Shown: one piece after another, positions 1 to 11,025 of the stretch
Numbering within the stretch: the first letter of the stretch is position 1
How the letters are laid out: each line of letters opens with the position of its first letter
NCBI GenBank assembly: GCA_004431415.1
Contig: QPMI01000101.1
Span: 290,756 to 354,755 of the forward strand
Source of the DNA: Cyanophora paradoxa
Taxonomy: Eukaryota; Glaucocystophyceae; Cyanophorales; Cyanophoraceae
Direction: 5' to 3'
Length of the DNA: 64,000 nucleotides
Notes under the pieces: generated by a model
The model's database searches: none
What the model was told of the DNA's origin: nothing
The model's input: only the letters and a program-made list of their open reading frames with translations
Made by a program: the position numbers and the translations under genes

Positions 1-179
1 CCTCCCGCCCGCCGCCGGCGCCGGGGCCGGCGGCAGCGGCCCCGGCAGCGGCGGCAGCAGCGGACGGGGAGGAAGACTCGGAGGAGTCCGAGGAGCCGTC
101 TGAGGACGAGGGGATCAAATCCGCGTCGGACCGATCTGGGGCCTCGGCCCGCGATGAGGAGGACGAGGAAGACGACGAG

Positions 180-211
<32 letters not shown>

Positions 212-1332
212 GGAGGAGGAGGAGGATTCGGACGAGGAAGGGAGCACTAAGGGTGCGCGGCGGGGAGGGTGGGCGACGGGGCGCGCGGGGCCGGCAGGGC
301 GCCTCTGACTGCTCCGCAGCCGACGAGGGGCCCGCGAGCGAAGCGCCGGTGAAGCGGAAGCGCGGGCGGCCGCCGGGCTCGGGCCGGGGCGGGGCGGCCG
401 CCGGGCCGGGGCCGGGGCCGGGGCCGGGGTCGGGGCCGGGGCCGGAGGACCACCTCGGGGACGAGGCCCACGAAGAGGGGCCCGAGGAGGGTGCGTGTCC
501 GTCCCGCCCGCCTCCCCCCGAACCCCCGCGCTCACGCGCCCCGCCCGCCTGGCGCAGACGGCGACGGCAGCTCGCCCCCGCGAAGCGCGGGCGGGGCCGG
601 GGCCGGGGCCGGGGCCGAGGCCGGGGCCGGGTCGGGGGCCGGGGAGGGCGCCCCACGCGGCCCGCGAGCGGGGAGAACGAGTCGCAGCCGGACGGCTCGC
701 CCGACGCGCCGCCGCCTCCCAGGCGGGGCCGGGGCCGCCCCCGCAAGAACCCCCCGGGGCCCGAGCCACGCCGAGGCCAAGGCCCGGCGCGCCTCGGCCG
801 TCTCGGCCGTCAGCGACGAGGCCGCCGCCAACGGTGCGTGCTGGCCGGCGCGCCCCTCGCTCGCCCCTCGCTTCGCCCGCCTCACCGCCGTCCTCGCGCA
901 GGCTCCGGGGAGGGCCCGAGCGACGAGGAGATGGCGGCGGCGGCGCCGCCGAAGCGGGGCCGGGGCCGGCCGCCCAACCCGAAGCCGGCGCCGGGGCGGG
1001 CAGGGTCGCCGGAGGGGAGCGGGGACGAGGGGAGCCTGCAGGGGCCGCTGCCGCTGGTGGAGGCCTCGGGGGCCCTCTACTACGTGCGCCTGCGGCTCCT
1101 CACGGAGGGCTCCTCGGGGCGCGTCCTGCCGTGCCTGGTGACGCCGAGCCGGCCGCTGGAGGAGCAGCTGCTCTCCAAGGCGCGGCGGGCGTTCGGGGTG
1201 GCGGGCCCCGTGCAGGTCGTCTCGCGCTACGGGACCCCCGTGAACCTCGGCGGCGACCTCCTCGCCGACCACGAGCACCAGTTCCTGCCCCACGCCGCCC
1301 CCGAGCGCTTCTGGGACCTCTTCCTCAAGTGA
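1..1332 (+). CDS. AT-hook protein, 3' part (5' end outside window)
   Basis: The first exon opens with Pro/Ala, then a long Asp/Glu run (about residues 25-80 of the visible part). Later exons carry several AT-hook cores of the form KRGRPP, RGRGRPRKN and KRGRGRPPN, which bind the minor groove of AT-rich DNA, so a nuclear chromatin-associated role is likely by family knowledge. Introns 253-319, 491-557 and 834-901 have GTGCG donors and CAG acceptors. The last exon (902-1332) ends in about 95 residues of ordinary globular composition (LYYVRLRLLTEG near its start, FWDLFLK at the end) that I do not recognise. The exon 558-833 is not clean: its start and end read in one frame but the best AT-hook (about 725-750) is in another, so an unseen intron or base error is likely there. 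Confidence 0.6.
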
Positions 1333-1725
1333 CCCCCGCCCCCGCCCCCCGCCCCTTGTAGAGTTCCCCCACGCATGCGTAGCCGTAGCCCTAGATGTCC
1401 GCAGCATTTTCGATTCGCCTCTCTCGCTAGAATGATTAGAGTCGGTACTACTGCTCTTTAGCATTGCGCAGTGTGTATATTCGCGCTCCACTAGGCAAGA
1501 TCTTTTGCGTTCGGTCCCTAACCATTACGGAGATGTACAACGCGCGGCACGGGGTCAAGAAGGCGGGGGGTCGGGCCGGGCCGCCGCCCAGAAGCTAACT
1601 TACAGGTGGGGTGGGGCGGGGCGTCCGGGGCGGGGGGGCAGGGGGAGCGAGCACATGGCTGAAGCGGAAGGAGGCATCAGAGGCGGGGGGCCTTTGGAAG
1701 AAAACCTAATTTAAGCTCAACGCGA
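1333..1725. other. Intergenic, between convergent gene ends
   Basis: Tail-to-tail spacer between the AT-hook gene and the first coiled-coil gene. It contains an AT-richer stretch (1380-1530) that fits 3' untranslated sequence. No open frame with family features was seen. Confidence 0.6.
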
Positions 1726-2738
1726 CTAAGCGGACTGGAGCTGGTCCTGCTGGGCGCTCTGGGCCCGCGCGGCCGTGAGCATCTTCCGCAGCTGCCGGCG
1801 GGGTCAGAGGCGGGGCGGAGCGGCGCGGGAGCGGCGCGGGCGCACATCGGCGACGCGGCTCTCGAGGGCGGCGATGGTCTCGCTGCCGGCCTCCTGGACG
1901 GCCTGGACCTGCTGTTGGAGGAACTCGCACAGGTCTCGCGAGGCCGCCAGCTCCCGCCGCAGCTCCTTGTTCTCCCGCGCGAGCTGCTCCGGGTCGGCCT
2001 CCGCCGCCGCCTCCTCCTCGTCCGCCGCCGGCGCCGCCTCCGCCACCACGGCGTCCGCAGCGATGTCCATCGCCGTCGCCGTCTCCGACTCGGTCGGCGA
2101 GGCGGAGAGGCGGGGCCCGCCTAGCGAGGATGTCCGCCGCTGCGGCCGCCCCGCGCGCAGCGCCGCCTGCAGCTCCGCGTTCACCAGCTTGTGCTGCGCG
2201 CCGAAGCCGCGTGCACGTGAGGCGAGAGCGTTACCGAGCGCGGGTGCGGGGCGGGTCGGCGGAGGCGCACCTGGAGGTCGTTCCAGATCTCCATATACAC
2301 GCGCGAGGAGTCTTGCTGCCGCTCGCGGAGCTCATTCAGCTCCGTCTTGAGGGATTCGGCCTCCTCCCGCGCCGCGGCCGCCTCCGCCCTCGCGTCCCGC
2401 AGTGCGGACCTCAGCTGCTCGACGTCGGCAATGCCGATAGACACGTCTGATCCCAATTCCGAGGCCGGTGCCGACGCTGAGCGTCTGCGTTTTTGCATGG
2501 AGTCGGACAGAAGATAAGACGACTCGCGGGCAGGCGCGTCGCCGAGCGTGTCCAGTTCTTCGTCAGGCGCGTTTTGTTGAGGGCTAGGAGGGTTCAAATC
2601 AAGCTCCGCGACGTGGAGCCGCTTGAAGAGCGGGCTCGCGGTGGTCTGAGTGGTGCCGACGAGCTGGGCCCGGTCCGGGCTGGACGTTCCGAGCTCCAGA
2701 ACCGTTCCAGAACAGTTCAGGTTCTCCAGTCCCGACAT
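1726..2738 (-). CDS. Coiled-coil protein, 293 aa
   Basis: Three exons (2271-2738, 1846-2193, 1726-1791) join in frame with GTGCGC donors and CAG acceptors. The first ~85 residues are polar and low complexity. They are followed by two heptad-rich helices: roughly residues 105-165 (core LRDARAEAAAAREE and LKTELNELRERQ) and residues 215-270 (core LARENKELRRELAAS). An Ala/Glu-rich acidic linker separates them. There are no membrane segments and no catalytic motif. The architecture suggests a structural or adaptor protein. I do not recognise the family. The start is the first ATG of an open frame that begins just upstream. Confidence 0.72.
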
Positions 2739-3338
2739 ACTCGAAGGGCTGCTTCTCGTTCGGACTTCCGGACTAGTCGTTCCACGAGACTAAGATCGTA
2801 TCGTTTTCGCCACTGCGATCGCTTTTCGACACTAAGAAAGGTCTTGTAAAGGCTGAGAAAGCTCGAAGTCGATCGTTGTTGCGCTGGCTGAGGGGTACTG
2901 CCCTCTCGCGACTTCGTGCGCCGCCAGCCGCTGAGCGCTTCAACGCCGGCGCCGGCGCCAGCGCTGGATAGCGCCAGCGCCATGCAACTCTTGCGTAGTC
3001 GACGTCGACGTCCGCAGCTAGTATATAATGCACAATAATGCTCCGAGGGTTCTTGCTTTAGATTGGGCGCGGGCGCGAGATCGAGCGTAATGGTAACGAT
3101 CGTACTAACGTATATCGGTACATTCTGAAGTTCGGTTCTTTCCGCAGGTTCGGCACGACTTTTGAACGCTAACACTAACAGCGCTGCAACCCTGGGGCCG
3201 CGGGCGGCAGGCGGATCTAATAACAATATGGAGACCGTTAAACAACCTGGCTGGCCCCTTCGGGCCGGGGCAAATGCGCCCCGAGGCCGTGAGGGTGCAG
3301 GGCAGGCGCGGGGCGCCGGGGCGCCGGGGCGGGGAGCC
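2739..3338. other. Spacer between two minus-strand genes
   Basis: About 600 bp separating the FkbM gene stop from the coiled-coil gene start, both on the minus strand. It should hold the 3' UTR of the former and the promoter of the latter. Short palindromes with GCGCCGGCGC and GCGCTGG cores occur at 2940-2985, and a TATATAA-like stretch at 3020-3030. Nothing coding was recognised. Confidence 0.5.
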
Positions 3339-5159
3339 TCAGTGGAAGCCCTTGCAGCGCTCGAGGAGGCGCTCGCGGGCGCGGAGGGTCCGCTCCAGCG
3401 TGGAGGCCCGATCTTCCGCCTCCTCCTTACCCGTCGCCAGCGCCTTGGCCGCCGCCAGCTGCCGCGAGCGCGCGTAAGACAGCGCTCAGGGCGAGGGCGT
3501 GCCTCGGATTCAATTTGATGTCGCGCCTTGGACTCGAGGGAGGCGATCTTCTGCTGGAGCCGCTCCACCTCCGCCTCCTTCGCCTTCAGCTGGCTCTCGG
3601 CGACGGCGTACCCGGGCAGCCGGTGCGCCGCCACCGGGCCCTCCCCCGCCTCGCGGCCCGCCTCGGGCAGGGGCGGCGGGATGGCGATCTGCGGCCGCTG
3701 CAGCGCCGACGCGTCCTTGTCCGCGGCGTCCCGCTCCTCCGACTTGGGGCCCTGGCGGGGCGGGGCGGGGCGGGGTCGGGGAGGCGGGGCGGCGAGCGCC
3801 TGGTGCGGCGCGGCCCGCACCTTGACGGCGTCGCACCAGAAGTCCCCCTCCTCGCCCCGCGAGGCCGCCCCGAGGCTCCGGCCCAGGCACCGCATCAGCC
3901 GCGTCGCGCTCGTCTCCACGGCCGGGGCCGGGGCGGGGGCGTGCGCCGGGGCCGGCTGCGGGCCGGCCGGGGGCGCGTAGTAGGAGGTGGAGTGCTGCTC
4001 GCCGCGGATGTGGCGGATGCGCCCCAGCACGCCGGGCTCCGCGAAGAGCTCGTGCTCGCACCCTGCCGCCCGCTGAGGGGGGCCCAGGGGCGCGCGGCGG
4101 GCCCCCGCACCGGCGCAGTCGACCTTGAGGAGGGCGAGCTGGTCCGGGACGTAGGAGAGGAAGAGGTCCTCCAGCGTCGCCGTCCGCACCCGCTCCACCC
4201 GCCCCAGGTGCGCCCCCGCCACGCTGTCCGGAGGCACCAGGCTCCGCACCGCCACGTCCCGCCCGTCCGACGTCACGCCCTGCGCGTGCGGGGGGCGGGT
4301 GTGAGGGATGGAGGGGAGGGAAGGCGCCCGGGGGTGCGCGGCGCGCCATGTGGAGGGCGATGACGTTCGTGACGCCGTTCGCGCGGATGTTGTGGAGGAG
4401 CAGGGCGTAGCTGAGGGGTACCGGCTCCAGCGCAACCACCTGGTCCGCACCTCAGGAAACGCGCAGAGCGTCGAAGAAGCAAGTGCAGGGGGGGTACGGT
4501 GGCGCGGGGGAACATCTTGGCGGCGGCGAGGGCGAACCAGCCCGTGTTGGCGCCCACGTCGACGACGACGTCCCCCGGGCGCACGTCGACGTGCTGCAGG
4601 GGGGTTCGATGGGGGGCGGGGGCCGAGGGGAAGGAAGCGAGGAGTAGAAACGGGGCGAGGACCTTGAGGCCGTAGTGGTCGCGGGCCATGCGCTGCTCGA
4701 GGGCCCGCACCTGAGCCGCGCGTGAGCTGCCTGCCTCCCGCAGGGGCCAGGGGGGGCGCGCCTGGGCGTCGGCGGCGTGGAGCTCGCGGATCGTGAGGTC
4801 GAAGTCGAGGAGGCGGACGCGGTGGTCCGAGGCCTGGGAGGGCACGGCGACGGGCGCCTCGTCGCTCTCCGCCGGCAGCTGCCGGTACTTGCGCACCGCC
4901 ACGCCCTCCCCGGGGCCGCTGGGCGCCGCCAGCCAGGCGCGCCCCGCCTGCTCGAGGCGCTCGCGGACGCCGCCGGGGAGCGGGAGGGCGCCGCGCTCGA
5001 CGGTGACGTGGTGGGGCCGGCGGGGCGGCCGGCGTCGGCGCGCCCGGCGGGGCGGGGCGCCGGGGGCCTCGTCTTCGGGCGCCCGCCCGCTCAGCATGCG
5101 CTTGATTAGGTCGGGAATGTTCGGCAAGAGCCGCCGGCCCTCGCCCTTCGCCCCGGGCC

Positions 5160-5196
<37 letters not shown>

Positions 5197-6376
5197 CGCC
5201 GGCTCCGCTGGCGGTGCCTTCTGCTGGGTGTCGGCCACCGGCGGCGCCTCCGAAGCCGGCGTCGCCTCCTCCACGCGCACTGCAGCCGGCGCCCCCTCAT
5301 CCACGCCCGCCGCCGCCGCCTTTTCCTCCGGCACTGCTGCTCCTGCCTGCTCCGGCTCCTCCGGCACAGCAGCCGGCGCCTCCTCCGCCGCCGCTGCCGG
5401 CGCCTCCTCCGCCGCCGCTGCCGGCGCCTCCTCCGCCGCCGCTGCCGGCGCCTCCTCCGCCGCAGCTGCCAGCGCCTCCTCCGCCGCAGCTGCCGCTTCC
5501 CCCTCCTCCTCCTTTTGCTCGGCCGCGGGCGGTGCGGGATCCTCGGCGGGCGCTGGCGCCTGGGCCTGCTCCGCCGGCTGCTCCGCCGCAGGGGCCTCGG
5601 CCGGCGCGCCCTCGGCGGGCGGCTCCGCCTCCCCGCCGCCGCGCCCTCCGCGGCGCCCGCCTCGGACTCGCCCGCCGCCTCCGCCGCCGGCACCGCGGTC
5701 GCTCCTTCTTTGGCGACCGGCGCCTCGGCGGCCTGCTCCGGCTGCTCACCCGGCGGCGCCTCGGGGGCCTCTCCGCCCTCCCCCGCGTCGCCCGCCGCGG
5801 CGGCCGCGCCCTCCCCGTCTCCGTCCACGTCCGCGGAGCGCTCTGCCACCGCACGCTCCCTCGGCGCATCGCCGGCTTCTGCGGCGCTAGCCGCCGCCGC
5901 CTCCGGAGCGGCCGCCGGCTCCGAGTCCGATGCCGGTTCTGTCGCGTCTCCCGCGACGGCCGGCTCCGCCTGTGCGCTCCCTGCGCCCGCTTCGCCTGCT
6001 GGTATCTCCCGCGCGTCAAGGACGACCCGCTCCGTGTCCGCGTCGCTTCCGTCCAGCGCGGCGGCGGCAGCGGCCGCCGCCGGTGGCGCCTGCCCCTGGG
6101 CGGCGGCCGCCCCGCTGCCACTGCCGCTGAGGACCGATCCCAGCAGGTCCTTCACCCAGTCCGAGGAGCGCTCCGGCCCCCGGCTGTCGACCGCCGCAGC
6201 TGCCGCCGACAGGCCATCGGGGAAAGCGGGCTCGTCTGCGCGCGCGAGCTGCGCGGCGCGGCGCAGATCAGCTCGCGGCATCCGCGAAGCATCGCGGCGC
6301 TCACCGCTGCGAGGCCCGCGCAGAGGAGCGCGATCTGGAGGAGGACTGCCCAGGACCTAGAGCGACGGCGGAGCAT
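3339..6376 (-). CDS. FkbM-family methyltransferase, membrane-anchored
   Basis: SAM-dependent methyltransferase of the FkbM (Methyltransf_21) type. The signal anchor is exon 1 (6305-6376; core AVLLQIALLCAGLAA), so the protein probably faces the secretory lumen. A long Ala/Glu/Pro-rich acidic linker follows. Catalytic-domain motifs come in order: VVVDVGANTGWF (SAM-binding motif I), VALEPVPLSYALLLHN, TATLEDLF, and LLKVDCAGCEHELF, matching the family pattern. A C-terminal coiled coil (LKAKEAEVERLQQKIASLES) ends in the last exon. Exons: 6305-6376, 5645-6248, 4762-5552, 4663-4710, 4498-4593, 4347-4439, 4111-4279, 3821-4062, 3537/3527-3751 (start 3527 fits phase) and 3339-3458; about 819 aa. Four introns use GC donors, including a putative 5553-5644 intron without which the frame breaks. 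The substrate is unknown; FkbM enzymes O-methylate sugars, lipids or small molecules. The coiled coil and long linker are additions to the usual ~250-residue fold. Confidence 0.82.
5375..5494 (-). repeat. Five 24-bp tandem repeats coding APAAAAEE
   Basis: Five head-to-tail copies of a 24-bp unit inside the FkbM linker. Each encodes the octapeptide APAAAAEE with small changes in the last two copies. The unit is a multiple of three, so copy-number change would keep the reading frame. A poly-Ala (GCC)n run lies nearby at 5161-5193. Confidence 0.9.
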
Positions 6377-6695
6377 CTGGGGCCGAGTCCGATGCGACGC
6401 CGTATGCCTTGCGCAGCTTGCGATACTTATGAAACTTGTTGAAGGCCTCGATCTCCTTCGCGACGTAGTGCCCGCGCGCCACGAGGTCGGTGATTCTCTT
6501 TGACGGTGCAACATCAGCAGCGGCGAGGGGGGGCGCATTCGCATGCCAAGCGTGCATTCGCACCTGTGGGTCTGTTTCCTGGGCGTTCTTGAGGAACGCG
6601 CGTTTCGCCTTAGAGCGCACGACGTCGAGTCCTTCCGGGTACGAGCGGCCGAGCCAGAGGAGCGTCCGGTAGAGCTCGCGGACCTCGCAGCGCAT
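6357..6695 (-). CDS. ETFRF1: LYR-motif protein, ETFRF1/LYRM5-like, 90 aa
   Basis: Two exons (6564-6695 and 6357-6497) with a 66-nt GTGCGA...AAAG intron encode 90 residues, the usual length of this family. The LYR motif sits in ELYRTLLWLGRSYPEG. It is followed by the basic stretch RSKAKRAFLKNAQ and the C-terminal helix LVARGHYVAKEIEAFNKF then HKYRKLRKAYG, matching LYRM5 point by point. In animals LYRM5 acts in the mitochondrial matrix and removes FAD from the electron-transferring flavoprotein. The start at 6695 gives the family N-terminus. The stop lies 20 bp inside the FkbM coding start, an unusual overlap. The frame stays open upstream, so a longer targeting extension is possible. Confidence 0.8.
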   Translation of the reverse strand: MRCEVRELYRTLLWLGRSYPEGLDVVRSKAKRAFLKNAQETDPQVRMHAWHANAPPLAAADVAPSKRITDLVARGHYVAKEIEAFNKFHKYRKLRKAYGVASDSAPDAPPSL

Positions 6696-6841
6696 TAGGA
6701 GCCCCAGCCCCTTGCGCCGCTGAACCTCCGCTACTGTCACAGTGCGCACGAAGCCGGGGTACCGCGCGCGAGGGGCCAGTTCGCGTGCTCGCCGACGACG
6801 CGACGACTGCGCGTATTTGGGAGGGGGTAGCCGCCGCGGAG
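6696..6841. promoter_or_regulatory. Shared upstream region of divergent genes
   Basis: Only 146 bp separate the start codons of the LYRM gene (-) and the ABC transporter (+). Both promoters must lie here or inside the neighbouring gene. I see no TATA box. Both products are expected in mitochondria, so shared control is conceivable but is inference only. Confidence 0.45.
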
Positions 6842-9800
6842 ATGCGTTCGATCCACGCCGCCGCCTACGCGCTATCGGCGAAGCACGCGACACCTGTCGC
6901 CGCCGTGCGGCCCAAGCAGCGCACGACGTCGAGTCCGCACGCGCATCGCGTGGCGCTGGGCTCCCTGACGCCATGCACCGGGCCGCTGCGGATCGCACCC
7001 AGCCTTCTCGCGCGGGCGGCGGAGTCACGGCCCAGCACAGCGCCGGAGAGCTACGTATACGCTGGGCTCGCCCGCCGCGGGATTCGCTCGACGGCGCCGG
7101 CTCTTTCGCGCTCGCCACCGGCGGAGAGCGACGAGGAGCGGGCGCGCGAGCAGCGGCAGCTGGAGCGCGAGGAGCGGCCGCTGGGGCAGGTCATCCTCGC
7201 CCTCTTCAAGCGCCTCGGGCGGGTGCCGGCGGAGGGCCCGCTTCTCCCGACCAAGGCCGAGATCCTGCGCCTCTTTCGCATGGCCATCCCCGAGAGCAAG
7301 CGCGCCCGCCCCGCCCCGCCCCGCCCCGCCCCGCGCGGCGCGGCCTGCCGCCTTGACCTTGCGCGCAGGCTGCTCTGCCTCGCCATCGGGGCGCTGGCGT
7401 GCTACTCGGCCTCCGGAATTGCGATGCCGCGCATCACGGGCCAGATCCTCGACGCCGTCTCCAACCACGCGGCGAACGGGCTCGGCCCCCTCCAGAGCGT
7501 GCGCCCTCCTCGCCCAGCTCGCCAGCTAGCTTGCGCCCCGGCGGCCTTTGAACCATCGCTCGCGCGTGCGTGCAGGCGGGCACGGCGATGCTGGGCGTCT
7601 CCCTCGTGGGCGTACTCTCCTACAGCACCCGCGAGCTCTCCCTCGGCCTCGCCTCGGCGCGCCCCCGGCACCGCCGGCCCCGCCCTGCCCTCCCCCAGCT
7701 TCTAAGAGCCCTGCGAGCTTCTTGCCTCCTGCGCCGCCTCGCGGAGAGTGTGAGGGGTGGCGGCAGGAGCGGATCGCGGCGCGCTTCCGCAAGTCGATCT
7801 TCAACGCGCTGCTGGCGAAGGAGACGCTCTTCTTCGACCGCAACCGCGCGGGGGAGCTCACCAACCGCCTCTCCGCCGACGTCATGGTCGTCACCAACTC
7901 CATGTGCCAGGCCCGCGCCCCCGCCGTCGGCTCCCCCTCGAGCCGCGCCCCCCTCCCGCTCACACCGCCCCCGTCTTCCGGCCCGCAGAACATCCCGTAC
8001 GCGCTGCAGAACGTGATCTCGCTGTGTGGCGGGGCCTACATGCTCTTCTCGCTCTCGCCGCCCCTGGCGGCTTTCGCGCTGGGCCTCTACTCGTCGCTCT
8101 CGCTCGCGGCGGCCGTCTACGGGCGCGTGGCCAAGCGCCTCTCGAAGCAGCAGCTGGACGCCCTCGCCCGCGCCACCGCCATCGCCGAGGAGCGCATCGC
8201 CAACGTCCGCCTCGTGCGTCGCCCCCTCCCCCCTCCCGCTCCCCTCCAGTGCCGCCGCCGGGTTGAGAGGCGGCGCGCTGCGGGTGCAGGTGCGGCTGTT
8301 CGTGCGGGAGGCGCAGGAGCGGGAGCGGTACGCCGCGTACGTGGACCGCGTCTACGCCGCCGGCTCCGCCATGGCCGTCGCCTCCGCCTGCTACTGGGGC
8401 TTCATCACCGGCATCGAGTACGTCGCCAACCTCGCGGTCCGCCCACGTACCCCCCTCGCCCGTTCCCGGGTCGCTTCGATCCCCTTCCTCGCGCAGGTGC
8501 TGTGGGGAGGGGGGTACTTCACGACGACGGGGGCCCTGGCGCTCTCGATCGGGGAGCTCACGTCTGTCGCCATGTACACCGTCAACACGGGGTACGGTGC
8601 GGGAGCCCCCTCCGCCCCCCCCTCCCCCGCCCCCCTCTGCCCCTCCGACCGCGTGCGCGGGGAAGCGATGGGGGGGCTCTCGGGGACGTACGGTGAGATC
8701 ATGCGGGCGGTGGGCGCCTCGACGCGCATCTTCGAGATCCTCCAGCTCGACGCCCCGCCCGGTGCGAGCGAGGCCCCTTCCCCCGCCTTCAACCAGAGCT
8801 CAACGTCGCTCTTGCTGCTCGCCCCTCCTGCCGCTTCCCTATCTTCTTTCGGGCCCCCGTCTTCTTCTCCCTTGACTCGCTCCTCTTGTGCAGCGCCCGC
8901 GGTCGTCCAGTCGCCGGCCGCCGCCCGCGTCCAGGCCTCCACCGCCTCCGCCCGCCGCATCGCCTTCGAGGGGGTACACCCTCCCCGACCTCTCCTCTCC
9001 CTCCCCTCGTCTCTTAGCGCTCGGCAGGTCCACTTCTCGTACCCGAACCGGCGCCCCTCGGGCCCGCGGTGCCCCGACGACGCGTCGCGCCCCAGCGCCA
9101 GCCCCTCCCCTGCCCCCTCGCCCCCCTCCTCTTCCACCGCCGCCGCCGGCTCGCCCGCCCCTGGGGAGGAGGAGGCGGTGCTGGAGGACTTCAACCTCTC
9201 GCTGAACCCCGGCGAGTCGGTCGCCCTCGTGGGGCCCAGGTCCGCCCCACCCCGCCCCGCCGGGGCCGCCCCCGCGCAAAGCGGCGAGGGGGCGGGCAGC
9301 GGGAGCGGGAAGAGCACGGTGGTGCTGCTGCTGGCGCGGCTGTACGACCCGACGGCGGGGCGCATCACGATGGACGGGGCCGACGTCCGCGAGCTCGACC
9401 CCGCCTGGCTCCGCGAGCAGGTCCGCCCCGCCCGCCCGCCTCGCGCCCGGCCAGCCCGCGCTCCCCCAGGCGCTAGAGCAGGCCCCGCCTCTCTCCGCGA
9501 GGGCGCGCGTGGACGGGGTGGGCGGCGCAGGTGGGGGTGGTGACGCAGGAGCCGGTGCTCTTCGACGACACCATCCGGGAGAACATCCGCTACGGCCGCC
9601 CCGGCGCCTCCGACGCCGACGTCGAGCACGCCGCCCGCCAGGTCCCCCGCACCCCCTCTTCCTCCCCGCCCCTCCGACGCCGAAGGGCGCACGCAGGCGA
9701 ACGCCGCCGGCTTCATCGAAGCGATGCCGGCGGGGTACGACACCGTCGTGGGGGCGCGCGGGGCGAACCTCTCCGCCGGCCAGAAGCAGCGGTGCGCGCC

Positions 9801-10596
9801 GCTCTCCACGCCCCCGGCCGGCCCTGGAGCTCTGCATCCCCTCCCATCCACCCCGCCGTCTCGATGCTGCCCTTCTCGGCCTCCTCCGCGCCACCCCCTC
9901 GCCCCCTCCGCCGCCTCGGTTGGACGGGGCGGGGCGGGGCGGCTGCAGGGTGGCGATCGCGCGGGCGCTGCTGAAGGACGCCCCCGTCCTCGTCCTCGAC
10001 GAGGTGCTGCGCCCCGGGCCCGCCCCGGCCCCGCCCGGCGCGGCGCTGCGCCTGACGGGGGGCGGCGGGGCAGCCGACGTCGGCGCTGGACGGGGAGAGC
10101 GAGATGGCCGTCGAGGACGCCCTCCTCAAGCTCATGCGCGGTCCGCCCCGCCCCGCCCCGCCGCCCCCCCCGCCCCCCCCCCCTCAAGCATCTTCTCCCC
10201 AGGGCGGACGACGCTGATGATCGCTCACCGCCTGCACACCATCCAGCGCCTCGACCGCACCGTCGTCGTCCGCGTGCGCCGCCCCGCCCACGCCCCCCCC
10301 CCGCCACGCCTCACTTTGTAGCCCCCTCCAAGCCCGCCTCCCCTCGCTCGCCCTCGCCGGCCCCGCGACGGCCGCCCCTTCCTTTAGGCCTGCACACGCG
10401 CCCGTCCGTCCTCACTCGCCCCGCGCAGGACGGGCGGGTGGTGGAGGAGGGCCGGTTCGGTGCGCGCCGTCCCTCGCGCGCCCCCTCCGTCTCGCCGCTC
10501 GCCAGGCGCTGACGGGGGCCCCCGGGCGCAGAGGAGCTGATGGCGGACGAGCACTCGGCGCTCCGCTGCCTCGTCAACCGGGCCGCCCAGATCTAG
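6842..10596 (+). CDS. ABCB10-type half ABC transporter, 762 aa
   Basis: Eighteen exons were resolved with every phase closing. The N-terminal ~95 residues are Arg/Ala/Ser-rich without acidic residues, as in a mitochondrial presequence. The membrane domain shows family marks: [45 protein letters not shown] and [17 protein letters not shown]. The nucleotide-binding domain has Walker A GPSGSGKST (split by the 9240-9299 intron), Q-loop TQEPVLFDD, signature LSAGQKQR, Walker B VLVLDEPTSALD and switch His in MIAHRLHTI. One half-transporter per polypeptide implies a dimer in the inner mitochondrial membrane; the ABCB8/10 group handles haem or biliverdin-related and stress functions. The signature Gly is Ala here (LSAGQ). 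Introns at 7300, 7657 and 7911 start with GC. The ATG at 6842 is the first in frame. Confidence 0.9.
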
Positions 10597-11025
10597 GCCC
10601 AGAGCCGCCCGACCAGATCCAGGAGGCCCGCCGCCTCGGCTTCCGTTTAGCTTGATCATCCCCTCGAGTAGCTCGAGCGGCCGGCGGCCGGCGGCAGGCC
10701 TAGGCGCGACAGTACTCTCATCGCGCCGCAGCCCGGATTCAGGGGCCTCGAAGGAAGCCGGCATGCGCAGGCCTAGGAGTCCGCGCCGCCAGAGCCCGGG
10801 CGGCTTACAACATTACTGCTTGGACCAACATGCATATGCTTAATAAGAGACAAATATACGTACAGATCTAGAAAAAGATGGCGGCGCCAGCACGAGAGGG
10901 GGCGGGCGCCGCGGGATTCTGCCTTCCTGCCACGGGGCTCGGGGGGCCCGAACTCAGGTAACGAAGCGTCACAACCGCAGAACACGCGGCCTGCGGTCGC
11001 TCCTGGCCACGGCGCGGCCGGGGGC
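10597..11025. other. Intergenic, between convergent gene ends
   Basis: Tail-to-tail spacer between the ABC transporter and the second coiled-coil gene. It has an AT-richer core (10800-10880) with overlapping palindromes around CATATGC and AGATCT. No gene was recognised. Confidence 0.5.

Noticed and set aside
532-1491. Long minus-strand frame opposite the AT-hook gene
   Set aside because: Arg/Pro/Ala-only composition caused by GC-rich antisense reading; no motif; crosses clear introns of the + gene.
8391-10307. 638-codon minus-strand frame inside the ABC transporter
   Set aside because: It is the antisense of a firmly identified gene; the length comes from scarcity of stop codons at ~70% GC.
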